Assembly: GCA_041744075.1 (NCBI GenBank)
Contig: JBGTLQ010000344.1
Coordinates: 48,015-112,014 of the forward strand
Length of the DNA stretch: 64,000 nucleotides
Source of the DNA: JAJTZA01 sp041744075
Lineage (GTDB): Bacteria > Verrucomicrobiota > Verrucomicrobiia > Chthoniobacterales > Terrimicrobiaceae
Direction of reading: 5' to 3'
The position numbers were made by a program, and so were the translations under genes. Numbering within the stretch: the first letter of the stretch is position 1; every line of letters starts with the position of its first letter. The notes under the pieces were generated by a model. It was given only the letters and a program-made list of their open reading frames with translations. It was not told where the DNA came from and did no database searches. This document shows, one piece after another, positions 43,688-50,878 of the stretch.

Positions 43688-45862
43688 TTAATTTGGAGTT
43701 TTCCTGCGGATGGTTCGCCGAAGGGCCTGCTCCAGCTTCTCAAAATCCACCGGCTTGGTCAGATGTTCGTCAAACCCCGCCTGCAAACAGTTTTTGATGT
43801 CCTCTGCCATCCCATAACCTGTGAGGACCACCGCCGGGGTCTGACACGTTTCACGTGCGGAGCGGATGAAATCAATGCCTGTGCCATCCGGCAGGCCCAA
43901 ATCGCTGAGGATGATATCAAATTCGTGGGAACGAATCATTTCCCGCCCCTGGGCAACGCTCGAACAAATTTCCACAGCGTGACCCATCCCCCTCATCAAC
44001 TGTGCAAGAACTTGCGCGGTGTCCTCATGGTCCTCCACAAGGAGGATGCGGAGCTTTTCAGTGGATGGGATGTGGGAAGCTGATGATGTCGTCGCGCCGG
44101 TCGGCGCGGTTTGGAGCACCATGGTGAGGCATGATCCCCGGCCTGCTCCCTTGCTTGAGGCTTTCAGGGTTCCACCATGAGCCTGGACAAGAGCTTTCGC
44201 AATGGACAAGCCCAGTCCGAGGCCGCGCTTTCTCATGTTGCGTGCCGGGTCGCCCTGATGAAAATTCTCAAAAATCTTATCCAGGGTTTCCCGGGACATC
44301 CCTGCTCCGTCGTCGGAGATGGCGATTTCGAGTTCGCCACCCCCAAGATCGGATGTGACGATCATGATATGATTGCCGGCGGAGGTGAATTTCACCGCAT
44401 TACCGATAATGTTCCAGAGAACTTGCTGAATGCGCGCGGGATCTGCCTCGATGAATGATTCCCGAGCCTGAGGGGTAATGGAAAGCCGAACGCCATGAGC
44501 GTCACAGTCGGACTGGAGGATCGCGGCCACGTTCTCGATCAAGGCATGGGCATCCACAACTTCCTTTTCAAGGAAAAGCTTGCCATGCTCAATGCGTGTG
44601 ATGTCCAGAAGGTCGTCGATGAGTTTTGCCTCCAGCTCGATGTTGCGGCGGATGCGCTTTAGATCAGGCCGCAAGAACACGGGAAGGTCCTCATTGGCTT
44701 CCCATGCAGAGAGGGTGGCCAGCACGGGAGTCAGGGGCGTGCGAAGTTCATAGGACAGCGTCGCAAGGAATGTGTCCTTCGCCTTGCTGGCTTCCTCAAC
44801 TTTCTCTTTGGAGATGATGAGGTTGCGCTCGGCCTCTGCGTAAACGCTGAAGTCCCGGAAAATCAGCGCAACCCCGCGAATCGTCCCGTCGGCTTCGCGG
44901 ATGGGAGCCCCGCTGTCGTCGATGGAAATCTCCGTGCCATCTTTGCGGATGAGCAACGTGTGGTTGGCCTTGCTAACGATCTCCTCGCTGGCCAAGACCT
45001 TGTCCACAGGGCTTTTTTTCGGCTCGCGGGTCGTTTCATTGATGATGTGGAAGACCGAGGAGCAAGGCTGGTCCTTGGCCTGCCGGGCCGTCCAGCCAGT
45101 GAGGTCCTCCGCCGCCTTGTTGATGAAGGTGATCTGTCCTGATGTGTCGGTGATGATCACTCCATCCCCGATGCTGGAAAGTGTCACAGCGAGAATTTCC
45201 TTTTGACGCCTGGCCTCCAGCTTGGCCACATATTGAAGGGAGACCTCCCGGCTGATGCGGCGGTAGGCCCAGGCAAGGAACGCCAGATTGATCAACACCA
45301 CCAAGAGAAAGGTGACCGTGCGATAAAATGTGGCTTTTGCTTCGGCAGCGTGGGCCTCCTCCTGAGCATTGTACAAATTTGCTTCCAACGCGGAAAATCG
45401 GGACCTCAGTTCATCCATCAAGTCCTTGCTGGAGTTGCTTTCTAAGGTGGTTATGGCAGCCTCCCTCCTGCCGCTTCGGGCCAATTCGATGGTACCGGTC
45501 AACTCATCCAGCATCTGACGAACCAAGTCTTTGATGGCCAGTACGGATTGCTCAGGCATGAGATCCTCGGCCGCGTGCGACTGCGAGCCATCAAGCCATT
45601 TTTCAATCGATGTGACCGCATCCTCATACGGTGCCAAATAGTTCTCCTTACCCGTCAGCAAATATCCACGCTGCCCGGTCTCGGCATCCTGCAGGGTGGC
45701 AAATGTGGCATGAAGTTGTGTGAGATTATTTCCGTAGAGCTGCACTTTGTCACGGGCCACCAACACCTGGCGACCCACCATAAACGTGATCAGAACGCTG
45801 ACCACAAGCAACGCCGCCATCACAAGAAAAAGGGCTCGCAATTTGTCGATAGTTTGTTTCAA
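43688..45862 (-). CDS. CHASE3-PAS hybrid kinase with Tyr in place of the catalytic His
   Basis: A 724-residue protein starting at TTG 45862. Order: membrane span, extracytoplasmic CHASE3 domain (LQDAETGQRGYLLTGKENYL), second span, PAS (SSIGDGVIITDTSGQITFIN), HisKA, HATPase_c (WNIIGNAVKF, DDGAGM, GLGLGLSIA) and receiver (VEDHEDTAQ, IILSDLGLPDGTG, HLTKPVD). The H-box reads LATLSYELRTPL: codon 371 is TAT (minus strand 44752-44750) where CAT is expected. All other boxes are intact, so it cannot autophosphorylate in the usual way and may act as a phosphatase, scaffold or receiver only. Confidence 0.9.
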   Translation of the reverse strand: MKQTIDKLRALFLVMAALLVVSVLITFMVGRQVLVARDKVQLYGNNLTQLHATFATLQDAETGQRGYLLTGKENYLAPYEDAVTSIEKWLDGSQSHAAEDLMPEQSVLAIKDLVRQMLDELTGTIELARSGRREAAITTLESNSSKDLMDELRSRFSALEANLYNAQEEAHAAEAKATFYRTVTFLLVVLINLAFLAWAYRRISREVSLQYVAKLEARRQKEILAVTLSSIGDGVIITDTSGQITFINKAAEDLTGWTARQAKDQPCSSVFHIINETTREPKKSPVDKVLASEEIVSKANHTLLIRKDGTEISIDDSGAPIREADGTIRGVALIFRDFSVYAEAERNLIISKEKVEEASKAKDTFLATLSYELRTPLTPVLATLSAWEANEDLPVFLRPDLKRIRRNIELEAKLIDDLLDITRIEHGKLFLEKEVVDAHALIENVAAILQSDCDAHGVRLSITPQARESFIEADPARIQQVLWNIIGNAVKFTSAGNHIMIVTSDLGGGELEIAISDDGAGMSRETLDKIFENFHQGDPARNMRKRGLGLGLSIAKALVQAHGGTLKASSKGAGRGSCLTMVLQTAPTGATTSSASHIPSTEKLRILLVEDHEDTAQVLAQLMRGMGHAVEICSSVAQGREMIRSHEFDIILSDLGLPDGTGIDFIRSARETCQTPAVVLTGYGMAEDIKNCLQAGFDEHLTKPVDFEKLEQALRRTIRRKTPN

Positions 45863-45915
45863 GCTTGTGGTGACCCTTTCTTATGGACCTATCGAGAAAT
45901 CTACGGGCTTAGTCA

Positions 45916-45934
45916 ATGGGGAAGAACCCCTATG
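45916..45934 (+). promoter_or_regulatory. GGGG/CCCC inverted motif, copy 1
   Basis: ATGGGGAAGAACCCCTATG has the arms GGGG and CCCC around five bases. A nearly identical copy lies at 48218-48235, upstream of the ECF sigma gene. Here its last three bases are the ATG of the chimeric frame. Confidence 0.4.
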
Positions 45935-46450
45935 AATTTTCAGCTTGCCACTGCGAGGGACATGCAGAACCGCCAGAGCCTCAAGCAACAAGAAAGCAAG
46001 TCCAAAGGGGACAAAGGGGACGGCGGTGCAGGGGGCGCTGCTAGCGATCTGCTGGATAACGCCTCAGATTTGCATGGCGTGGAGCGGGTCGCTTTGGGTT
46101 TTCACATTACCGACGTCGTTTCTGAATATCGCGCCTGTGCCAGCGTGCTGCGCCTGTGGCATCCCGAGAAGGAAGAACTGGCCAACAGGGTCTTGCTCCC
46201 GATTCTTCTGCTGAGATTGCCGGATCACCTTTCTCCGGAACAGAGCGAGGCTCATGTTCGGTTTGTGATGAAGTTCCAGCAATGCAGCGGCCCGGTTACG
46301 GCCAAGGGGTTGGAAGACACGTCTGTGATTGGCTTCGAGGGCAGCCATTCTTTGAAAAATGTTTTGACCGGGAAAGCTCTGGCTGCCGAGGGATTGTCCG
46401 TTTCCGATCTCCTCTCGGATTTTCCCATCGGCGTGTTTTTCAATAAATAA
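45932..46450 (+). pseudogene. chimera of a histidine-kinase N-terminus and a TreY fragment
   Basis: The 172-residue frame from ATG 45932 joins two unrelated pieces. The first (about residues 1-68) has AAD/ARDM, KSKG, and HGVERVALGFHITDVVSEYRACASVLRLW, the pattern of the RsbRD-like N-terminal domain found in many sensor kinases (GF-x-L-x-x-V-x-EYR-x-LRASVLRLW). The second (about 80-150) has FVMKFQQCSGPVTAKGLEDTS and a following SLKNV, the pattern of maltooligosyl trehalose synthase (TreY: F-Q-Q-x-x-GPV-x-AKG-x-EDT). Neither part has its catalytic or partner domains. It looks like the product of deletion between two genes. Confidence 0.65.
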
Positions 46451-46582
46451 GAGGTCCACTCTTGCCGGGCCGTCCGCGCATTCATAAGGAAAATGCACCA
46501 GGCGCGGGTGAGTTCGCCGGTGACGGCGGCATTTAAAGTTAAAATGCGGTTCGAAAATGATCCGGCGAACAGCGACAAGAGG

Positions 46583-46618
46583 AAAAAAGACGGGAGCAAC
46601 CTTTTTGGGGTTGCTCCC
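46583..46618 (-). terminator. intrinsic terminator of the transglutaminase-lipoprotein operon
   Basis: A 10-bp stem (46592-46601 with 46609-46618) is followed on the minus strand by GTCTTTTTT. It lies 60 bp after the small lipoprotein stop and has no T-run on the plus strand. Confidence 0.85.
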
Positions 46619-46678
46619 GCTATCCTTGAGGCAATCAGGTATTCTGATTGCATGTGCAGTGAGGCAAGATCGTGATAA

Positions 46679-46855
46679 TCAATAAGTCGTCCTCCGCTCA
46701 ACCGTTGTGGAGGAGGGGGTGTAGAGCGACTGGGAGCTTCTGGTTGTTGTGGTTGTGGTGGTGGGTTCAACTTCACGTTTGACGCTAATGCATCCTGTGA
46801 GGGTGGTTGTGGTGATGATGGCAACCAAGGCCAGAGTTGTTTGTAGTGTTTTCAT
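46679..46855 (-). CDS. 58-residue Thr-rich lipoprotein
   Basis: The frame from ATG 46855 overlaps the transglutaminase-like stop by four bases (ATGA). It begins MKTLQTTLALVAIITTTTLTGC with lipobox L-T-G-C (lipidated Cys22). The mature peptide of 37 residues is very Thr/Ser-rich, with seven consecutive Thr, and ends VERRTTY. A good terminator follows. Signal, lipobox, overlap and terminator together support a real gene despite the size. It resembles in style the lipoprotein at 41777; function unknown. Confidence 0.72.
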   Translation of the reverse strand: MKTLQTTLALVAIITTTTLTGCISVKREVEPTTTTTTTRSSQSLYTPSSTTVERRTTY

Positions 46856-47787
46856 AGTGATGTTGTCTGCTGGATGTACTTCGCGCCGAGCATTTCATCT
46901 GGCTGTATGGACAAATGAATTTTCTCATCGTTCAATTGCTCGATCTCGACGGCAACCTTCAAGCCCAGAAAAAGTTCCGACGGGCCGGAGTAAGTTCCTG
47001 TGATGGGCATCACGCCGCGTGGGTGAGAACTCACGCCGGTCACAATGTGTTTGTGCGATGTGCCTTCCCCAAGTGTTGGATCAAATCCAAACCAACCATG
47101 TTCGGGAAAATAAACCTCCACCCACGCATGGGTGGCAGCACGCCCTGCGGCTGAAGCAGCACTGTCAAGGTAGCCACTGGCAAAGCGGCTTGCCAAATTA
47201 ATGGTGCGCACGGATTCCAGCAGCAGTGTTGCCAGGTCGCGGCAGGATCCGGATTTCAGCGCCAAGGTTTCCAAGGGTGACTGCACACCACGATCTTCCC
47301 GCCGACGGTATGTGATGTGCTCATAAATCCATGTGCCAATTTCTTGGATGATGTCCACGGCATCATCGCCGGTTTGGATGGCGAAGGTGGCTTGCATCCA
47401 CCCAGCTAGCATCCCGATTTCGTTAGGATATACCGATGTGAGATATCCGGTGATCAAAGGCGTTTCGAGAGTTGAGTATGTCACAGGATAGTGCACGGGA
47501 TACGCTTCCAACAAACCATGGTGTGACGTGAGATCTCCGCGGGTTAGGGTGACATCGCTTTGAAATCGTAGATGGTCGGCTGGTGCGATGATGCGGGCGA
47601 TAGCAATCGAGTTGCCAAATAGATCACGATGCCAAGTGAGTTGAGCTTCAGGTTCTACATTCAGCACAAGGCTATCGACGTGGATATCATGCCCTTCCCG
47701 TGGCCTCACCACGAGGCGGTGCAAGCCAAACCCCACCGGTTCGGAATATTGATAACTGGTGGTGTGAATGATGCGAATGCGGCTCAT
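46852..47787 (-). CDS. transglutaminase-like cysteine protease family protein
   Basis: A 311-residue cytoplasmic-looking protein with the bacterial transglutaminase-like N-terminal domain (IIHTTSYQYSEPVGFGLHRLVVRPREGHD) followed by a transglutaminase core. The Cys-His-Asp triad is visible: LKSGSCRDLATLLLESVR, ATHAWVEVYFPEHGW and FGFDPTLGEG. Such proteins are often amidases or proteases of unknown substrate, and frequently sit beside circularly permuted ATP-grasp genes, which are absent here. It is translationally coupled to the small lipoprotein, which suggests joint action at the envelope. Confidence 0.88.
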   Translation of the reverse strand: MSRIRIIHTTSYQYSEPVGFGLHRLVVRPREGHDIHVDSLVLNVEPEAQLTWHRDLFGNSIAIARIIAPADHLRFQSDVTLTRGDLTSHHGLLEAYPVHYPVTYSTLETPLITGYLTSVYPNEIGMLAGWMQATFAIQTGDDAVDIIQEIGTWIYEHITYRRREDRGVQSPLETLALKSGSCRDLATLLLESVRTINLASRFASGYLDSAASAAGRAATHAWVEVYFPEHGWFGFDPTLGEGTSHKHIVTGVSSHPRGVMPITGTYSGPSELFLGLKVAVEIEQLNDEKIHLSIQPDEMLGAKYIQQTTSL

Positions 47788-47904
47788 GATTTACAGACAG
47801 ACTTCCATTCACACAACGCGCCCGTAGAGGAACAGGGAACCTGTTTCTTTCTCAGAAAGAGGCGGTCCAAAGAAAAGTGTTCCAAATTCCTTTACGTCAT
47901 GGGT

Positions 47905-48120
47905 TCAGGATTTTTTAACAACTGAGGCGATGACGATGCCCACGCCGCCGACAAAAACCAAAAGCCCGATGATGGGAGAAATCGGGATGCGTTCCTGTGT
48001 CTCAGCAACGGCTTCAATCGGTCCAAAATCGATGATTTTCTCTTTTTTTGTGAATGAGACGTAAGGCAGGCTGATCGCCAAGAGGCCGACCACAATGAGT
48101 ATGATTCCTAGAATTCGCAT
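47905..48120 (-). CDS. small two-span membrane protein
   Basis: A 71-residue protein from ATG 48120. Two hydrophobic segments (ILGIILIVVGLLAISLPYVSF and IIGLLVFVGGVGIVIASVV) flank a loop of type KKEKIIDFGPIEAVAETQERIPI. This hairpin layout with D-x-GP-I in the loop is common in short uncharacterised bacterial membrane proteins. It is divergent from the ECF sigma factor and may be among its targets, since the GGGG/CCCC motif lies between them. Confidence 0.72.
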   Translation of the reverse strand: MRILGIILIVVGLLAISLPYVSFTKKEKIIDFGPIEAVAETQERIPISPIIGLLVFVGGVGIVIASVVKKS

Positions 48121-48217
48121 GAGGAGGAATCGTTTTCCGTCGTTTCTGCGCGTGCATATCCAAGGCCGTGGAGCCTCAGGGATCACCCCGACCGGGTTCT
48201 CAGGGCGCCTGATAGGC

Positions 48218-48235
48218 ATGGGGAGAACCCCTATG
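48218..48235 (+). promoter_or_regulatory. GGGG/CCCC inverted motif, copy 2
   Basis: ATGGGGAGAACCCCTATG matches copy 1 except for one missing A in the loop. It lies 58 bp before the ATG of the ECF sigma factor and 98 bp from the divergent membrane-protein gene. Confidence 0.4.
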
Positions 48236-48292
48236 CGGCAATCGAGAGGTGCACCGATTGTCAGAAAAACCCCCCGCTGGCAGTATTGGCCC

Positions 48293-48898
48293 ATGCAAAC
48301 AACAACGCTTGATAACAACACAGCCCTTGAAGATCAGAAACTCATGGAAGGACTCCAGCGACGCCAACCTGAGGCTCTGAACAGCCTCCACCGCCGCTAC
48401 CGCGCCATGCTTAAGTCCATTGTGATGCAGGTCCTGCACGATGATGCCGATGCGGACGATGTCTTACAGGAGATTTTCCTGCAGGTTTGGGATCGCGCGG
48501 CGAGTTACTCGGCGGGCAAAGGGAAAGTGGTCAGCTGGCTCTGCACATTGGCCAGACGCCGTGCGATTGATCGCTTGCGTCAGCATAGCGCCTATCGCCG
48601 GGCCACGGATCGTTACGAGGTGTCATGCAATCACCCTGACAAAGAAGTGGGGGAGATTCACACCGTGGAGCGCGAAGCCTATCATGATGACCTCCGGTCC
48701 TTGTTGCACCGTCATCTGATTGCCTTGCCTCCCAACCAGGAACAAGCCGTCCGCATGGCCTTCTTGGAAAATCGAAGTCAGCGGGAAATTTCCACTCTGA
48801 CAAATACCCCTCTCGGAACGGTAAAAACCCGCATCGAGCTTGGAATCAAAAAGCTCACCAACGCCTTCGAGGGGCTTCGGGAAGAGATGGCTTGTTAA
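48293..48898 (+). CDS. ECF-type RNA polymerase sigma factor
   Basis: A 201-residue sigma factor from ATG 48293. Region 2 is in the N-terminal half (LNSLHRRYRAMLKSIVMQV, DADDVLQEIFLQVWDRAASY, GKVVSWLCTLARRRAIDRLRQ) and region 4 at the C-terminus (LPPNQEQAVRMAFLENRSQREIS, TPLGTVKTRIELGIKKL). It resembles SigK-like ECF groups that usually pair with a zinc-binding or membrane anti-sigma factor encoded next to them; none is evident here. Its surroundings (ferritin-like, aldehyde/alcohol and YflT-like genes) suggest a general-stress regulon. Confidence 0.92.
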   Translation: MQTTTLDNNTALEDQKLMEGLQRRQPEALNSLHRRYRAMLKSIVMQVLHDDADADDVLQEIFLQVWDRAASYSAGKGKVVSWLCTLARRRAIDRLRQHSAYRRATDRYEVSCNHPDKEVGEIHTVEREAYHDDLRSLLHRHLIALPPNQEQAVRMAFLENRSQREISTLTNTPLGTVKTRIELGIKKLTNAFEGLREEMAC

Positions 48899-48906
48899 CC
48901 GAGTTG

Positions 48907-49515
48907 CTATTCCAGTGCTTTCCTGATGGCCTTCTCCAAGGCGGGATACTCCACCGGCTTTGTCAGGTGGGTGAGGAATCCCGCTTGTTGGCTGCGGGCG
49001 ACATCCTCCTCCATGCCAAAACCGGTGAGTGCGATGCCTTTTAACCCGTATTGCTGCTTTAGAAAGGCCATCAATTCATAACCTTTCTCATCCGGCAGAC
49101 CGATGTCGGAAACCACGAGGTCAAAGCTTCCCTCCGCCGCACGAGCCCGGGCTTCTTTGCCCGTGGTGGCGGTGACCACGTCGAAGTGAATTCCCAAAAG
49201 AAACGACATGGCGGAGAGGGTATCCTCATGGTCTTCCACCAAGAGGACCCGGCGTCGAGGTGATTCGAGGTCTGAGCTGGAAGTGATGGTTTGGTTGATA
49301 TCAGGCATAGGAGTTTCGTGGGGAGGTTCTTTGGCCGGCAGTTCAATGTGGAAGGACGAGCCCTGGCCGGGTCCATCGCTCTCGGCGCGAATCGTGCCGG
49401 CATGCCTCCCCACTAACATGCTCAGCTGGTGCCAGCCCGCCATAATTTTATCGTGTGTCAATACGGTTTCGGACGCTTCAGTAGGGTGGAACAAGGTCCT
49501 CGCAGGCTCAATCAA
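48907..49515 (-). CDS. receiver protein carrying the C-terminal scrap of a histidine kinase
   Basis: The frame starts at TTG 49515, but ATG 49443 or ATG 49308 (MPDINQT) may be the true start. Residues about 33-62 read LVGRHAGTIRAESDGPGQGSSFHIELP, the last two strands of a kinase ATPase domain; everything upstream of that (HisKA, N, G1, G2 boxes) is missing. From about 88 a complete receiver follows (VEDHEDTLS, LVVSDIGLPDEKG, THLTKPVE). It appears to be a hybrid kinase that lost its kinase part. The receiver may still work. It overlaps the DUF4336 gene stop by 8 bp. Confidence 0.75.
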   Translation of the reverse strand: MIEPARTLFHPTEASETVLTHDKIMAGWHQLSMLVGRHAGTIRAESDGPGQGSSFHIELPAKEPPHETPMPDINQTITSSSDLESPRRRVLLVEDHEDTLSAMSFLLGIHFDVVTATTGKEARARAAEGSFDLVVSDIGLPDEKGYELMAFLKQQYGLKGIALTGFGMEEDVARSQQAGFLTHLTKPVEYPALEKAIRKALE

Positions 49516-50197
49516 GCCCTGCCGCTTTAAGGGTGGTCTGAAGCTTTTCCTTGCCGCCGCTCTCTAAGGGGTCGCCGTGGCCCACGATGACGCGGTCAAA
49601 GTCCCAATCCAAGATTTTGCGTATCGAGGCTGTGTATTCGGCCTTGTTTTCGATGGCTTTTTTGAAGGGAAAAGTGATGCCGGGTGTGAACTTTCCGCCA
49701 ACGGTTGCGAAGCGGAAGAAGAGTTTTTCCCAGAAGCTGTGCTCGCCCGGGAAATTGACGACGAGGTCTGCCACAATCAGCGTGCGGGAGCCTCGATGGA
49801 GGATCACGATCTCGCTGAAGTCCGGCGCACCATCAACGGACGCAACGGCTATTTCATCTTCCCACTCACCAGGGGGTGGCAGCAGATTTGCCGTTGAAAA
49901 GGGTAAGTCGTCCGAGAAACCTTCAGGAGCCAAATAGTTAGCGTTGGGAAAAGCCTCACGTCCTTCCTCGGCAAAGGTGTCATGACGAAGCAGCGTGTCC
50001 AGCAGCCATGCTGGCTCCCCCAAGGCGGTGATGGCGGCCACGTCTTCAGCGCTGAAGGGGGCAGTGGAATGAATGATGAGCTGACCTGACGCCAGCCGGA
50101 TGATGGTCACATTGCGATGCAAATCCACACCCAGTGTTTTCAACGGATAGCTCAGAAGCCAGAGGTTCGGAGCGAGGGATTGCAGAGGGGTGGCCAT
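49508..50197 (-). CDS. DUF4336 (metallo-beta-lactamase-like) protein
   Basis: A 229-residue cytoplasmic protein. The pattern APNLWLLSYPLKTLGVDLHRNVTIIRL, SGQLIIHSTAPFS, ADLVVNFPG and VIVGHGDPL matches DUF4336, a branch of the metallo-beta-lactamase fold in which most metal-binding His residues are lost; here one His remains in GHGDP. Function is unknown. It belongs to a minus-strand run of stress-type genes (ferritin-like, alcohol dehydrogenase, YflT-like, SRPBCC). Confidence 0.8.
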   Translation of the reverse strand: MATPLQSLAPNLWLLSYPLKTLGVDLHRNVTIIRLASGQLIIHSTAPFSAEDVAAITALGEPAWLLDTLLRHDTFAEEGREAFPNANYLAPEGFSDDLPFSTANLLPPPGEWEDEIAVASVDGAPDFSEIVILHRGSRTLIVADLVVNFPGEHSFWEKLFFRFATVGGKFTPGITFPFKKAIENKAEYTASIRKILDWDFDRVIVGHGDPLESGGKEKLQTTLKAAGLD

Positions 50198-50281
50198 GGA
50201 TTTGCGAACGGTTGAATCGCGAGGCTCGTGATTCTACTTATCAGTTCGTGTGCCTGCGAGCTTTTGCGCGTGCAATAATGT

Positions 50282-50310
50282 AAAAGGCCCGGCTGGAAGC
50301 CGGGCCTTTT
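50282..50310 (-). terminator. intrinsic terminator after the DUF892 gene
   Basis: An 11-bp perfect stem (50284-50294 with 50298-50308) is flanked by A-run and T-run on both sides, so it can stop transcription in either direction. It lies 20 bp after the stop of the DUF892 gene. Confidence 0.9.
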
Positions 50311-50330
50311 CATTTGGTTTTGTGTGGGGA

Positions 50331-50822
50331 TTATTCTGCTGCGGCAATATTAATTGAGGTTTTCGCGAGATTGGTGAGTTTCTGGTCAGTGAGAAATTCC
50401 TCATCGAGGGTTGTCTGAAGGACCTTGGCACCCTTCTTGTCACCGAGCAGCTCGGCATAGGTGCGGGCGCATCCGTAACCCGCGATTTCGTAATGTTCGA
50501 CACGCTGGGCGGCAGAGATGAGGCCGGCATCACGCACTTCCTCGTCTGCTTCCTCCTCAATCATTTCTTGGCCTTCCTTGAGCAGACCTTCCATGCCCTT
50601 GCATTTCGGGCCGCGGGTAGTCTCGTCATGGCTCTTGAGGATTTCCTCGAGGCGTTCGGCATGAACTTTGGTTTCATCCAAATGCTTTTTGAATCCAGCG
50701 GATAATTTTTCGTTGTTGGCCGCTTTGGCAATTTTGGGCAGGGCTTTGATGAGCTGCTTCTCAGCGCTGTAGAGATCTTTGAGTTCGTGGATATAGAGGT
50801 CTTGTAATGTTTCGAGTTTCAT
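50331..50822 (-). CDS. DUF892 / YciE-YciF ferritin-like protein
   Basis: A 163-residue four-helix-bundle protein typical of the YciE/YciF family. The metal-binding Glu/His pattern is present: LYIHELKDLYSAEKQLIKALP, HLDETKVHAERLEEI and SAAQRVEHYEIAGYGCARTYAELLG. Family members are induced by osmotic or general stress, and structures show a dimetal ferritin-like core; the physiological role is unclear. It has its own terminator and lies 56 bp downstream of the alcohol dehydrogenase gene. Confidence 0.93.
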   Translation of the reverse strand: MKLETLQDLYIHELKDLYSAEKQLIKALPKIAKAANNEKLSAGFKKHLDETKVHAERLEEILKSHDETTRGPKCKGMEGLLKEGQEMIEEEADEEVRDAGLISAAQRVEHYEIAGYGCARTYAELLGDKKGAKVLQTTLDEEFLTDQKLTNLAKTSINIAAAE

Positions 50823-50878
50823 AGTCGTTTGGTATCGCTTAGCACTGCGGAAATGCGCGTGTAAGTTTTTTGAGTTTT

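Noticed and set aside
45548..45931. 128-residue upstream extension of the chimeric frame at 45932
   Set aside because: It is antisense to the CHASE3 kinase N-terminus, a coding shadow; the recognisable part begins at ATG 45932.
46252..46824. 190-residue minus-strand frame over the TreY-like fragment and the small lipoprotein
   Set aside because: It is out of frame with the 58-residue lipoprotein, which has a signal, lipobox and terminator, and it runs through that terminator.
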